DNA from: Nostoc sp. GT001
Lineage (GTDB): Bacteria; Cyanobacteriota; Cyanobacteriia; Cyanobacteriales; Nostocaceae
Assembly: GCF_030382115.1 (NCBI RefSeq)
Contig: NZ_JAUDRJ010000003.1
Span: 1,137,530 to 1,145,935 of the forward strand
Length of the DNA: 8,406 nt
Direction: 5' to 3'
Translations under genes and position numbers: made by a program
In this document: piece after piece, positions 1 through 5,876 of the stretch
Position numbering within the stretch: position 1 is the first letter of the stretch
Layout: every line of letters begins with the position of its first letter
Notes under the pieces: model-generated
What the model saw: only the letters and a program-made list of their open reading frames with translations
Told to the model about the DNA's origin: nothing
Databases searched by the model: none

Positions 1-138
1 CAAGGAGATGAAAACCTAGCTCCAGAGTGGGCTTGGGTATCCCCAGGAATGAGTGATAAAGATGCGGTGAAAGCTTTACAGTTAGTTGCTGATCACCAAT
101 TGGAACTACTAAAAAAGTGGCGAGAATATCATGGTTAA
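1..138 (+). CDS. C-terminal end of an unidentified protein, possibly DUF4160 (5' partial)
   Basis: An open frame enters from the left edge and gives 45 residues, ending in the helix-like stretch LELLKKWREYHG before TAA at 136-138. The pattern of a conserved stretch followed by an ALQLVADHQLELLKKW-type helix resembles the C-terminus of small DUF4160 proteins, which end in a helix with a 'LL..W.EY' signature and are often encoded next to DUF2442 genes. The next gene is a DUF2442 protein whose ATG lies inside this frame (8-nt overlap, ATGGTTAA), so the two are almost certainly co-transcribed and translationally coupled. The family call rests on a short tail plus context and is tentative. That this is the end of a real gene is much safer. 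The N-terminus lies outside the window. Confidence 0.6.
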   Translation, partial: QGDENLAPEWAWVSPGMSDKDAVKALQLVADHQLELLKKWREYHG

Positions 139-580
139 AAAGATTGCGGCTACAGAAGAATTAAAAGAAAAGCTAGCCAATGCGAGAGCAAACTCTGATG
201 CGATCGCCACATCTGAACCACGGGCTACTCGTGCTTTTTATGACGCTTATTTAGGAATGATTATAGTTTTCTTGTCTAACAAATGTATGTTTGGGTTCCC
301 TTCCGAGGTAGGAGAAGGACTGGCGGATGCTTCAATCAAGGACTTAGCAGAAGTAGAGGTAACACCTTCTGGTGAAGGATTACACTGGAAAACCCTAGAT
401 GTAGATTTGAGTATTCCTGCTTTGATGAACGGAATATTTGGAACTAAAAAATGGATGGCTGAACTTGCTAGAAAAGGTGGAAGCTCAACTTCTGCTGCAA
501 AATCTGAGGCATCTCGACTAAATGGTACAAAGGGCGATCGCCCCGCAAAAGAAATTGTACTGTCTACTGATGAAGCTTGA
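131..580 (+). CDS. DUF2442 domain-containing protein
   Basis: The protein has 149 residues. Residues 1-30 are a charged, probably helical leader. Residues 31-105 carry the DUF2442 core: RATRAFYDAYLG, then FGFPSEVGEGL, then LAEVEVTPSGEGLHWKTLDVDLSIPAL, matching the family's 'E....G.glhW..lDvDisvp.Ll' signature. Residues 122-138 form a basic A-A-K/R-x-NG-x-KG-x-RP tail, frequent in long DUF2442 proteins and often written as NGxKGGRP. Here the second Gly is Asp. The family has no established biochemical function. DUF2442 genes often sit beside DUF4160 genes, and the pair is sometimes suspected of being toxin-antitoxin-like, which is inference and untested here. The start is the ATG at 131, overlapping the upstream gene by 8 nt. 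It has only a weak GGCGAG upstream, so coupling to the upstream stop is likely. Two HIP1 octamers lie inside the gene (200-207 and 534-541). Confidence 0.85.
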   Translation: MVKKIAATEELKEKLANARANSDAIATSEPRATRAFYDAYLGMIIVFLSNKCMFGFPSEVGEGLADASIKDLAEVEVTPSGEGLHWKTLDVDLSIPALMNGIFGTKKWMAELARKGGSSTSAAKSEASRLNGTKGDRPAKEIVLSTDEA

Positions 581-680
581 TGTATTAACTCACTTCAGTG
601 ACCATAAAGTAGCCAGGATTAAAGAAGCCTTGGGATTATCGGAAAATCCAACGGCAAAATTGAAACTTGTTAACAAGTAA
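570..680 (+). CDS. Possible 36-residue ORF overlapping the end of the DUF2442 gene
   Basis: An ATG at 570 opens a 36-codon frame ending in TAA at 678-680. It overlaps the last 11 nt of the DUF2442 gene in another frame (ATGAAGCTTGA). The product, beginning MKLDVLTHFSDHKVARIKEALG, is hydrophilic and lysine-rich, could form one or two short helices, and matches no family I recognise. No clear Shine-Dalgarno sequence precedes the ATG, so translation would depend on coupling to the upstream gene. It may be a real third member of the operon, the remnant of a longer gene, or chance. The long hairpin at 693-744 begins only 12 nt after its stop, which is where an operon terminator would be expected. 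Confidence 0.3.
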   Translation: MKLDVLTHFSDHKVARIKEALGLSENPTAKLKLVNK

Positions 681-692
681 AAAGCAAAAATT

Positions 693-744
693 AAGAAACG
701 CTTGTGGTGTCAAAATTACAATTTTGATACCACAAGCGTTTCTT
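693..744. terminator. Long near-perfect hairpin with 24-nt arms, probable terminator
   Basis: Arms 693-716 and 721-744 are reverse complements over 24 nt with a single exception, a G opposite T that would pair as G-U in RNA read from the + strand. The loop is four bases, TACA (717-720). The left arm begins AAGAAACGCTTGTGG and the right arm ends CCACAAGCGTTTCTT. There is no long U-run after the stem, only TTTCTTT at its foot, so it is not a textbook intrinsic terminator. Its position just after the DUF4160-like/DUF2442 operon and before the next gene group still makes transcription termination or mRNA 3'-end protection the likeliest role. A decayed small mobile palindrome is an alternative. 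Confidence 0.6.
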
Positions 745-891
745 TGAGATAATCATAGGTTGTAATACTGAATTCATTACGAATAATTTTATTAAAAACC
801 GTGATTCTTCTGAGGTGTTTCTAACCAAAGGAGACTTGAATTAACGTGTATACTACTTTCTCAGTTCAAAGATGTATTCAGGGTAAAATCA
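745..891 (+). promoter_or_regulatory. A+T-rich leader of the small-gene pair with candidate promoter elements
   Basis: No gene of its own is supported in this spacer. Two promoter-like signals are visible on the + strand. One is a TATACT -10 hexamer at 849-854 without a good -35, which would start transcription about 30 nt before the ATG at 892. The other is a weak TTGTAA (760-765) to TAATTT (784-789) pair with an 18-nt spacer. A strong Shine-Dalgarno-like AAAGGAG lies at 827-833 but is not followed at proper distance by a convincing start. The GTG at 846 opens a 42-codon frame whose product does not look like a protein. Assignment of either promoter is inference. Confidence 0.25.
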
Positions 892-1062
892 ATGTTCTGG
901 TTTTTAGTTCCAATTTTAGTTCCACTTATTGGAGGTATTGTAAGTTGGCTATTTTCCGTTTGGGATGAATTATCAGATGAAATCAAGGAAGAAATTATTG
1001 ATGCTATCATCTCAAGCTTTGTAGAAGTTTTCAAAAAATACTATAGATACTACAAAGAATAG
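892..1062 (+). CDS. Small hydrophobic protein, 56 residues, unknown function
   Basis: ATG at 892 to TAG at 1060-1062. Residues 2-23 (FWFLVPILVPLIGGIVSWLF and on) form one strongly hydrophobic stretch long enough to span the membrane. They are followed by an acidic segment (WDELSDEIKEEIIDAI) and a basic, aromatic end (FKKYYRYYKE). Together the last 33 residues would make an amphipathic helix on the cytoplasmic or membrane surface. The clear three-part layout argues that the frame is coding although it is short. The Shine-Dalgarno sequence is weak (CAGGGT, 879-884). The next gene starts 30 nt after the stop on the same strand, so the two probably form one transcript. I recognise no family. A small membrane-anchored regulator, a type I toxin-like or bacteriocin-like peptide, or a subunit tail are all possible, and none is shown by the sequence. 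Confidence 0.6.
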   Translation: MFWFLVPILVPLIGGIVSWLFSVWDELSDEIKEEIIDAIISSFVEVFKKYYRYYKE

Positions 1063-1082
1063 TAAAACTCATAAAAATATTT

Positions 1083-1088
1083 GAGAGG
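1083..1088 (+). promoter_or_regulatory. Shine-Dalgarno sequence of the 111-residue gene
   Basis: GAGAGG lies 4 nt before the ATG at 1093 and sits inside the 30-nt gap after the 56-residue gene. It fixes the start of the downstream gene and shows that the gene has its own ribosome entry and does not rely on coupling alone. Confidence 0.65.
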
Positions 1089-1092
1089 ATAA

Positions 1093-1428
1093 ATGAGTAA
1101 CTTTAAGGATTTCTATAAAAATCCAAAACAACTATCCGACACTGCCGCTACGCAAGAATCTTCAACAACCCAAGAACTTTCAACAATCGTAGCTGGTAAC
1201 GTTCAACAAGTTTTATCATCTGCAATTGGATTGTCGTATGGACTTGCCAATACACAAAAAGCAACGGAATTTAGTAAAGGTGTTGCCAATTATGCTACAA
1301 GCGATGAGGTTATATCTTCTCTGAGCGAACAAATAGGTAAGCCACAGGAAAATGAAACAGAACAAGAGTTTGTAGAGCGATCAAGCCATATACTTAGAGA
1401 GATTTTAAAGAAAAAATTTAACGTTTAA
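1093..1428 (+). CDS. Uncharacterised small soluble protein, 111 residues
   Basis: ATG at 1093 has a good Shine-Dalgarno sequence (GAGAGG). Residues 1-30 are polar and Ser/Thr/Gln-rich and probably disordered. Residues 32-55 are a small-residue, mildly hydrophobic stretch (TIVAGNVQQVLSSAIGLSYG) that is too polar for a sure membrane span. Residues 56-111 look like two or three helices: ATEFSKGVANYATSDEVISSLSEQIGKP, then an acidic turn, then EFVERSSHILREILKKKF. The segment SDEVISSLSEQIGKPQENETEQEFVERS looks like a conserved domain, but I cannot name it. The gene follows the 56-residue membrane-type gene by 30 nt and likely shares its transcript. It converges on the HD phosphohydrolase gene with only 5 nt between the stops. 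Base composition is more A+T-rich than the neighbouring housekeeping genes and it contains no HIP1 site, which fits later acquisition but does not prove it. Confidence 0.7.
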   Translation: MSNFKDFYKNPKQLSDTAATQESSTTQELSTIVAGNVQQVLSSAIGLSYGLANTQKATEFSKGVANYATSDEVISSLSEQIGKPQENETEQEFVERSSHILREILKKKFNV

Positions 1429-1433
1429 ATTAT

Positions 1434-4127
1434 TTACTTTCGCGCAGCACCATTAGCCTTCAACTTAGGATAAGCAATCCGTTTGTGATGAAATTGTTGC
1501 CAAACATCCACAAATATCTGAGCAATTTGTGACATCTCTTCCCGTTTTAGTCCTGAATCAACGAGTTGATTGTCTTGCCATTTGGCACGTAGAATATTAT
1601 TCAGCATTGCTAAAGCTTGTTCAGTGGAGACATCTTTAACCGATCGCTTCTCTCCCACAGATTTAGCCGATGCTTGCAGCGATCGCAGCGCCGCTTCGCA
1701 AGAATCTGCTAACATGACAATTCCGGTTTCCCGTGATTGGGGAATTGGCCCATCGTAACGAAAGTCTGCGTCATCTACAGTTAAACTTGGATCTGACTGA
1801 GCCATTTGCTGGGCTTGGTGATGGAAATAGGCAATCAGCATCGTTCCCTGATGCTCTGGAATAAAAGCTTGAATCGCCGTAGGTAAAAGGTGTTTACGCG
1901 CCATTACTAACCCTTCAGTTACGTGCTTTTTGATAATTTCTGCACTCTTCCAAGGATCTTTAATCTCAGTATCATGTTTATTCGGCCCCCCCATTTGATT
2001 TTCAATAAAGCCAAGAGGGTCGTGCATTTTGCCAATATCGTGATATAGTGTCCCAGCCCTGACTAGTTCAACATTGCATCCTAATTCTTTGGCAGCAGCT
2101 TCAGCAAGAGTAGCCACAAGCAACGTATGTTGAAAAGTTCCCGGAGTTTCAGTCGCAAGTCGTTTTAATAAAGGGCGGTTAGGGTTCGCCAGTTCTGCTA
2201 AACGGATTGGGGTAACTAAATCAAAAACTTTTTCTAGATAAGGACTTAAACCCAAGGCGACAATACTCCACCCTAAGCCGGATAAGGCAAATAATCCCGC
2301 TTCTTGGAAAACAATATACCAGGTTGAACCAAATACTTGACCAATTAAGATTTTAACAAGCAGGTAAATACCACCCTGAGTTAAGGCGATCGCAACACCT
2401 AATAAAGCCAACTCTTCACGCGATCGCAATCGTTGGGCAATGTAACTACCTAATATTCCTCCCCCAACACCAGCTAAAAGCGCAGCCTTGCTCATATCCA
2501 AGCTAATGCCTAATATCGGCCACAGCAGGCCGACAACTGTCAACCCCAAAGTGGGGCCGTAAAAGCTTCCCAACAATAAACCAAGGGCGCTCCAGGTGGT
2601 ATAGGGCAATCCGATGACGATTACTGCTGGCACACTCAGAGTTAGCAACAACACCAACAGGCGATCGCGTTGTCGCAATTCGTAATCAATATGGCGTTCT
2701 ACCCAAACAAAAATGCCAATAGCGATCGCAATCACACCTCCTAACTTCACCAACTCCTGCCACTTTACCTCCCGGCGAATCAGGCGATAATGCTCCAGCA
2801 CCTCAAAGTTCCATGCAGTAATCTGCGCTCCTTTTTTGACAATTACCTCACCTTGCCGTACTTTCACCATCACGGGTGGCACACCAGCCGCCGCCTTTTG
2901 AGCATTTTGTCTGGTTTGTTCTTCATCTTTTTGCAGATTCGGCTTGAGTACAGCTAACAACAGATTTTTTGCCAAAGTTTCAGCGGATTCTGGTACAAAG
3001 GTCTGTAATTGTAAACTCACCGCATCTTGCAAGATATTTTTTGGCAGTCCTTGTGGGATGCCTTGGGTGAGAATCCGCTCTATACTTTCATGGATTCCCA
3101 TTTGGGTTTTTTCCCATTCCACATCTGATAAATCCAAAAGTAGAGATTCTTCATATACTGCTTCGGGGCTAACAGTCTCTAACTTTAAAAGTTTGGCAGT
3201 GGCTTGGATATATCTTTGACGTGTTTGGGAAATTTCGGCAATCACTAAGGACAAGCTTTTCTCAGAAGTTGTGAGGCGGTAAGATTCTAGTTCTGCTACA
3301 GCTTGAGTAAAATCAGTGTTTTGAGAAAAATCTACTGGTTGTGTCTTTTCTAGATTCTGGGAATCAGATTTGGATATGATGCGCGGCTGGCGTTTCTGAT
3401 TGGGTGCAGCTGGGGTGGTTTGTCCGATTCCCTTCTGCTGCTGATTTTTACTATTTTCTACAGCCGATAGCAGTGCTTGCCATTCCGACTCAGAACAAGA
3501 GCGGAGGTAACGTTGGGTAGAGATGGATAAAACTACAGGATCGAAAAAAGGAAAAGCTCCAGCGACAGCGCGAATTTCGTTGCCATCATCTAGAAGTTGT
3601 TGCAAATTTTCGTTGATTTTTTCGTTGATTCGCGCATCAAGCATCAACACCTGTAAGGAGTTTGTACTGACGGCTTTGCGCTCGGCTTCGGTTTTTTTCT
3701 GATCTTCGATGCTAGCTGTGTAAGGTGCTGTAATCGTTTGGGGTGCGGGATGTCCTACTTGAAGTTGAGTCTGATTGTATAATTTATGCCCAATAATACC
3801 TGTGAGGGACACTACAGCGATCGCTAAAATCACTGAGTAACGCTGTTTATATGCCCAATCTAAACCAACTGCATAAATGCTACTCTTAGTTTTAACCGAT
3901 TTTGCCTTTAACCTTAGCGCTCTTTCTTGTTTTCGGCGTTCGCTTTTCTCATTGGTTTTTGATAAAAACAGGAATACATTCTTGAGCATAGTCCTTAGAA
4001 GTTCCCTTCTATGGGTTTTACCTTTGGGACTTCTCATTAATTTTCCCTTTCGGCGTAGTGTTTTGTACTGTCGCCGCCAGTGAGTCAATTGCTGGTTCAA
4101 GAACTGCAAAAATTTATGCATTTTCAT
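1434..4127 (-). CDS. 7TM-HD membrane phosphohydrolase (PgpH/YqfF-like, probable c-di-AMP phosphodiesterase)
   Basis: The protein has 897 residues from the start chosen here. Order of parts: a very basic cytoplasmic N-terminus (1-95), a first membrane helix (about 97-117, YSVILAIAVVSLTGIIGHKLY), and an external 7TMR-HDED-type domain (about 120-450). The latter opens with the family's VG..AP.TI.APY start and closes with VRQGEVIVKKGAQIT. A bundle of about six further membrane helices follows (about 463-627), then a cytoplasmic HD domain. Visible HD ligands are H667, H696-D697 in LYHDIGK, H718, H735, H759 (PEHQGT) and D808 (LADSCEA), so the metal site looks intact. Listeria PgpH of this family hydrolyses cyclic di-AMP to pApA, and the same activity is inferred here, probably in osmotic or potassium control. 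The external domain carries a Gln/Ser/Pro-rich linker at about 225-275. The frame stays open to 4241, but only the ATG at 4127 has a Shine-Dalgarno sequence. The stop lies 5 nt from the convergent small gene. Confidence 0.92.
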   Translation of the reverse strand: MKMHKFLQFLNQQLTHWRRQYKTLRRKGKLMRSPKGKTHRRELLRTMLKNVFLFLSKTNEKSERRKQERALRLKAKSVKTKSSIYAVGLDWAYKQRYSVILAIAVVSLTGIIGHKLYNQTQLQVGHPAPQTITAPYTASIEDQKKTEAERKAVSTNSLQVLMLDARINEKINENLQQLLDDGNEIRAVAGAFPFFDPVVLSISTQRYLRSCSESEWQALLSAVENSKNQQQKGIGQTTPAAPNQKRQPRIISKSDSQNLEKTQPVDFSQNTDFTQAVAELESYRLTTSEKSLSLVIAEISQTRQRYIQATAKLLKLETVSPEAVYEESLLLDLSDVEWEKTQMGIHESIERILTQGIPQGLPKNILQDAVSLQLQTFVPESAETLAKNLLLAVLKPNLQKDEEQTRQNAQKAAAGVPPVMVKVRQGEVIVKKGAQITAWNFEVLEHYRLIRREVKWQELVKLGGVIAIAIGIFVWVERHIDYELRQRDRLLVLLLTLSVPAVIVIGLPYTTWSALGLLLGSFYGPTLGLTVVGLLWPILGISLDMSKAALLAGVGGGILGSYIAQRLRSREELALLGVAIALTQGGIYLLVKILIGQVFGSTWYIVFQEAGLFALSGLGWSIVALGLSPYLEKVFDLVTPIRLAELANPNRPLLKRLATETPGTFQHTLLVATLAEAAAKELGCNVELVRAGTLYHDIGKMHDPLGFIENQMGGPNKHDTEIKDPWKSAEIIKKHVTEGLVMARKHLLPTAIQAFIPEHQGTMLIAYFHHQAQQMAQSDPSLTVDDADFRYDGPIPQSRETGIVMLADSCEAALRSLQASAKSVGEKRSVKDVSTEQALAMLNNILRAKWQDNQLVDSGLKREEMSQIAQIFVDVWQQFHHKRIAYPKLKANGAARK

Positions 4128-4138
4128 TATCTCTACCT
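4128..4138 (-). promoter_or_regulatory. Ribosome binding region that decides the HD-gene start
   Basis: On the minus strand AGGTAGAG precedes ATAATG. The AGG (4138-4136) lies 8 nt before the ATG at 4127, and the GAG (4133-4131) lies 9 nt before a second in-frame ATG at 4121 (residue 3 of the chosen protein). Either start gives essentially the same protein. The 38 extra residues available upstream to 4241 are Cys/Pro/Asn-rich, unlike the family, and have no such signal. Confidence 0.55.
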
Positions 4139-4284
4139 GCAATTGCCGACTTTGATAGTTCAAAAAAAGACAATCATCAGGAAAGTTCGATCTGCGGCTG
4201 CAAGTCGGTGGCGGGGCTTTTTTATTGCTGATTTGCCACAATACCTAGCTACAGAATCAGTCCAAGGGTTTACTGAAAAATTCT

Positions 4285-4290
4285 AGTATA
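4285..4290 (-). promoter_or_regulatory. Candidate -10 box for the HD phosphohydrolase gene
   Basis: The minus strand reads TATACT here, about 160 nt upstream of the chosen ATG, in the spacer between the ADP-ribosylglycohydrolase-like gene and the HD gene. No good -35 hexamer is seen at 16-18 nt. If used, it would leave a leader of about 150 nt. The assignment is weak. Confidence 0.25.
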
Positions 4291-4327
4291 TGAGACTAAT
4301 ACAACTGTGGCGGAAGTTTGCCTACCT

Positions 4328-4359
4328 TTAACCCCTTATTTGGTTAATTTAAGATTAAC
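4328..4359. repeat. Two overlapping, mutually exclusive short inverted repeats
   Basis: TTAACC (4328-4333) pairs with GGTTAA (4342-4347), and GTTAAT (4343-4348) also pairs with ATTAAC (4354-4359). The middle arm can join only one hairpin at a time. The second hairpin contains the stop codon of the ADP-ribosylglycohydrolase-like gene. Stems are only six base pairs and A+T-rich, with no U-run. This may be a weak 3'-end structure or chance. Confidence 0.3.
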
Positions 4360-5299
4360 GCGACCGAATAACGCGAGGAGCTGCGTAAACTGAAAGCAAA
4401 GCCACCTCACATCCCTCCTCTGTTAACTCTTTTGGGTTTAAGGTAAGATTATACACTCCTGACCACACTCCCACAAATGCATCGGTCAATTCTAACATTT
4501 GGGAAAAGCTAGTTAGTCCCCATACTGGAGAATTGCTCCGCAAGAGCAAGACTTGCCAATTTACAGGAATTCCACCTGTACCGTTATATGCTCCCGATAA
4601 AGCACCAGTAATTGCACCTGTAGCCTGTGAGCTTAGAAGCGTAGCATCTTGCACTTGAGGATTGTCATTGTGAGTAGCCTGTAAAACTGTCAGGCGAAAG
4701 TCTTCTAAGGTACTCAAAAAGCAGTAAAATGCCATAGCAATAGTGTTACTGAGCTTTTCTTCTTTAGCAAACTCAGCTTGCACCGTTGATAATCCAACCC
4801 CTTGCTTTAATAAATTCTGGACTCTTAATAATTTTTTTGGTATTGATGTCGGTGTTTCTCCGATAAAAGAAATTGTTTGTGGGATAAGAGTTAGAGGGTC
4901 GAGTTTTTCATTTAGGGCAAGAGCGATCGCATATCCTACTGCTAGTGTTCCATCCCTGACTACTGGATCATCCTCCCAGATTTTTAGTACACGCAGCAAG
5001 TTTTGTCGGAGCTTAATTGGATTTTCGTGAAAAAAGAGTGTTACTGGTAATGTGGCAATAATTATTCTTATTGAGATGTCATCAGTTGCGGCTGAATGAG
5101 CAGATTCTTCTTGCTGACGCTCTATCCAATCATCTAAATCTAACCTACCTAACGCAATCAAACTCTGGATACCCAGAACCGCCATTCTGCCTAAATCTAG
5201 GTAATTCTCAAAGTGTACTTTACCACTAGGAGCTAAACTTCCCCCCAGTAATGCTCCGAGCAAAGTTCCTTTAAACCGACTTATAGGAGAGTAACGCAT
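4355..5299 (-). CDS. Degenerate ADP-ribosylglycohydrolase-family protein (likely pseudoenzyme)
   Basis: The protein has 314 residues, the usual size of the DraG/ARH3-type all-helical fold. Family landmarks in order: FKGTLLGALLGGSLA (residues 9-23) where active members have G..xGDAxG; YLDLGRMAVLGIQSLI (33-48) where they have (T/S)DDTxM; GTLAVGYAIALAL (117-129); and QATGAITGALSGAYNGTGGIPVNW (225-248), matching the segment that follows the GGDTDT metal motif. DATLLSSQ stands where that motif should be (about 218-225). Both Mg-binding motifs therefore appear lost, and hydrolysis of ADP-ribose from protein is not expected. The long intact frame suggests the fold is kept for binding or a structural role. 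No Shine-Dalgarno sequence is seen before the ATG at 5297-5299. The gene lies 79 nt downstream of aroQ on the same strand, so read-through is possible. Confidence 0.82.
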   Translation of the reverse strand: MRYSPISRFKGTLLGALLGGSLAPSGKVHFENYLDLGRMAVLGIQSLIALGRLDLDDWIERQQEESAHSAATDDISIRIIIATLPVTLFFHENPIKLRQNLLRVLKIWEDDPVVRDGTLAVGYAIALALNEKLDPLTLIPQTISFIGETPTSIPKKLLRVQNLLKQGVGLSTVQAEFAKEEKLSNTIAMAFYCFLSTLEDFRLTVLQATHNDNPQVQDATLLSSQATGAITGALSGAYNGTGGIPVNWQVLLLRSNSPVWGLTSFSQMLELTDAFVGVWSGVYNLTLNPKELTEEGCEVALLSVYAAPRVIRSR

Positions 5300-5313
5300 A
5301 AATTATGTAGTTA

Positions 5314-5396
5314 AAAGTAAGGAGTTAATGAAATATTACTAATTCCTGACTTTACTACCAACTACCAATTCCTAACTTCTAACTCCTAACTCTTAA
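5314..5396. repeat. Degenerate TAACTCC/TACCAAC heptamer tract with an imperfect inverted repeat
   Basis: From about 5341 to 5396 the + strand is built of diverged 7-nt units (CCTGACT, ACTACCA, ACTACCA, ATTCCTA, ACTTCTA, ACTCCTA, ACTCTTA). This resembles the short tandem heptanucleotide repeats of heterocyst-forming cyanobacteria. The left edge, AGTAAGGAGTTA (5317-5328), is an imperfect reverse complement of TAATTCCTGACT (5340-5351), giving a possible hairpin between aroQ and the next gene. The tract runs into the 3' end of aroQ and encodes its last residues. Confidence 0.55.
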
Positions 5397-5876
5397 ATGA
5401 TCTATCAAAGCTTGTAAGCCCAATAAGTAACTTTGAACGCCAAAACCACTTATTTGGCCAATCGCAACTGGGGCGATATAAGAATGATGGCGAAATTCTT
5501 CCCGGCGATAAATATTACTCAGATGTACTTCCACCGTGGGCAAATTAACAGCAGCGATCGCATCTCGCAATGCCACACTTGTGTGGGTGTACGCTCCTGC
5601 ATTAATCAGAATTCCCTGATGTTGCCCTAACGCGCCATGAATAGTATCTACCAAAATTCCTTCATTATTTGACTGCAAAGGAAAAACTTTCGCCTGTAAT
5701 TTGAATGCTTCTTCTTCTAACAGGCGGTTAATTTCGGCTAGTGTCAACGAACCATAAATTCCTGGTTCTCGCTGTCCTAGTAAATTTAAGTTTGGCCCAT
5801 GCAGTGCCAGAATACTTAAGGGTTGCAACGTCGGGTTTACCACTGTGGGGTTAGTGGCGACGGCGCGAGCGATCAT
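5379..5876 (-). CDS. aroQ: Type II 3-dehydroquinate dehydratase
   Basis: This enzyme catalyses 3-dehydroquinate to 3-dehydroshikimate, step three of the shikimate pathway to aromatic amino acids, in the cytoplasm and usually as a dodecamer. The protein has 165 residues. Signatures: [18 protein letters not shown] (25-42) with R36 and the catalytic Y41 on the active-site lid; [13 protein letters not shown] (70-82); [17 protein letters not shown] (91-107) with N92 and H98; and [19 protein letters not shown] (115-133) with H118, R125 and R129. All key residues are present. The first 19 residues are an extension beyond the usual start of the fold. The ATG at 5876 has no Shine-Dalgarno sequence and lies inside the 3' end of an upstream 46-residue ORF (26-nt overlap), so coupled translation is likely. 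In-frame GTG (5843) and TTG (5828) are alternative starts. The C-terminal RVRS is encoded by heptamer-repeat DNA. Confidence 0.95.
   Translation of the reverse strand: MIARAVATNPTVVNPTLQPLSILALHGPNLNLLGQREPGIYGSLTLAEINRLLEEEAFKLQAKVFPLQSNNEGILVDTIHGALGQHQGILINAGAYTHTSVALRDAIAAVNLPTVEVHLSNIYRREEFRHHSYIAPVAIGQISGFGVQSYLLGLQALIDHLRVRS

Noticed and set aside
846..974. 42-codon GTG-started frame after the strong AAAGGAG at 827-833
   Set aside because: The spacing to GTG is long (12 nt), the product is Cys/Ser-rich without protein-like pattern, and it overlaps the better-supported 56-residue frame.
4190..4240. GC-rich run followed by TTTTTT on the + strand as an intrinsic terminator
   Set aside because: No stable self-complementary stem precedes the T-run and no + strand gene leads into it.
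4128..4241. 38-residue N-terminal extension of the HD phosphohydrolase
   Set aside because: The extra residues have a composition unlike the family and no ribosome site; ATG at 4127 has AGG at proper spacing.
3877..4286. Plus-strand open frames opposite the start of the HD gene
   Set aside because: They lie antisense to well-supported coding sequence or span its promoter, with no family resemblance.
5300..5400. CRISPR-like array
   Set aside because: The units are contiguous, diverged heptamers without spacers, typical of short tandem repeats and not of CRISPR.
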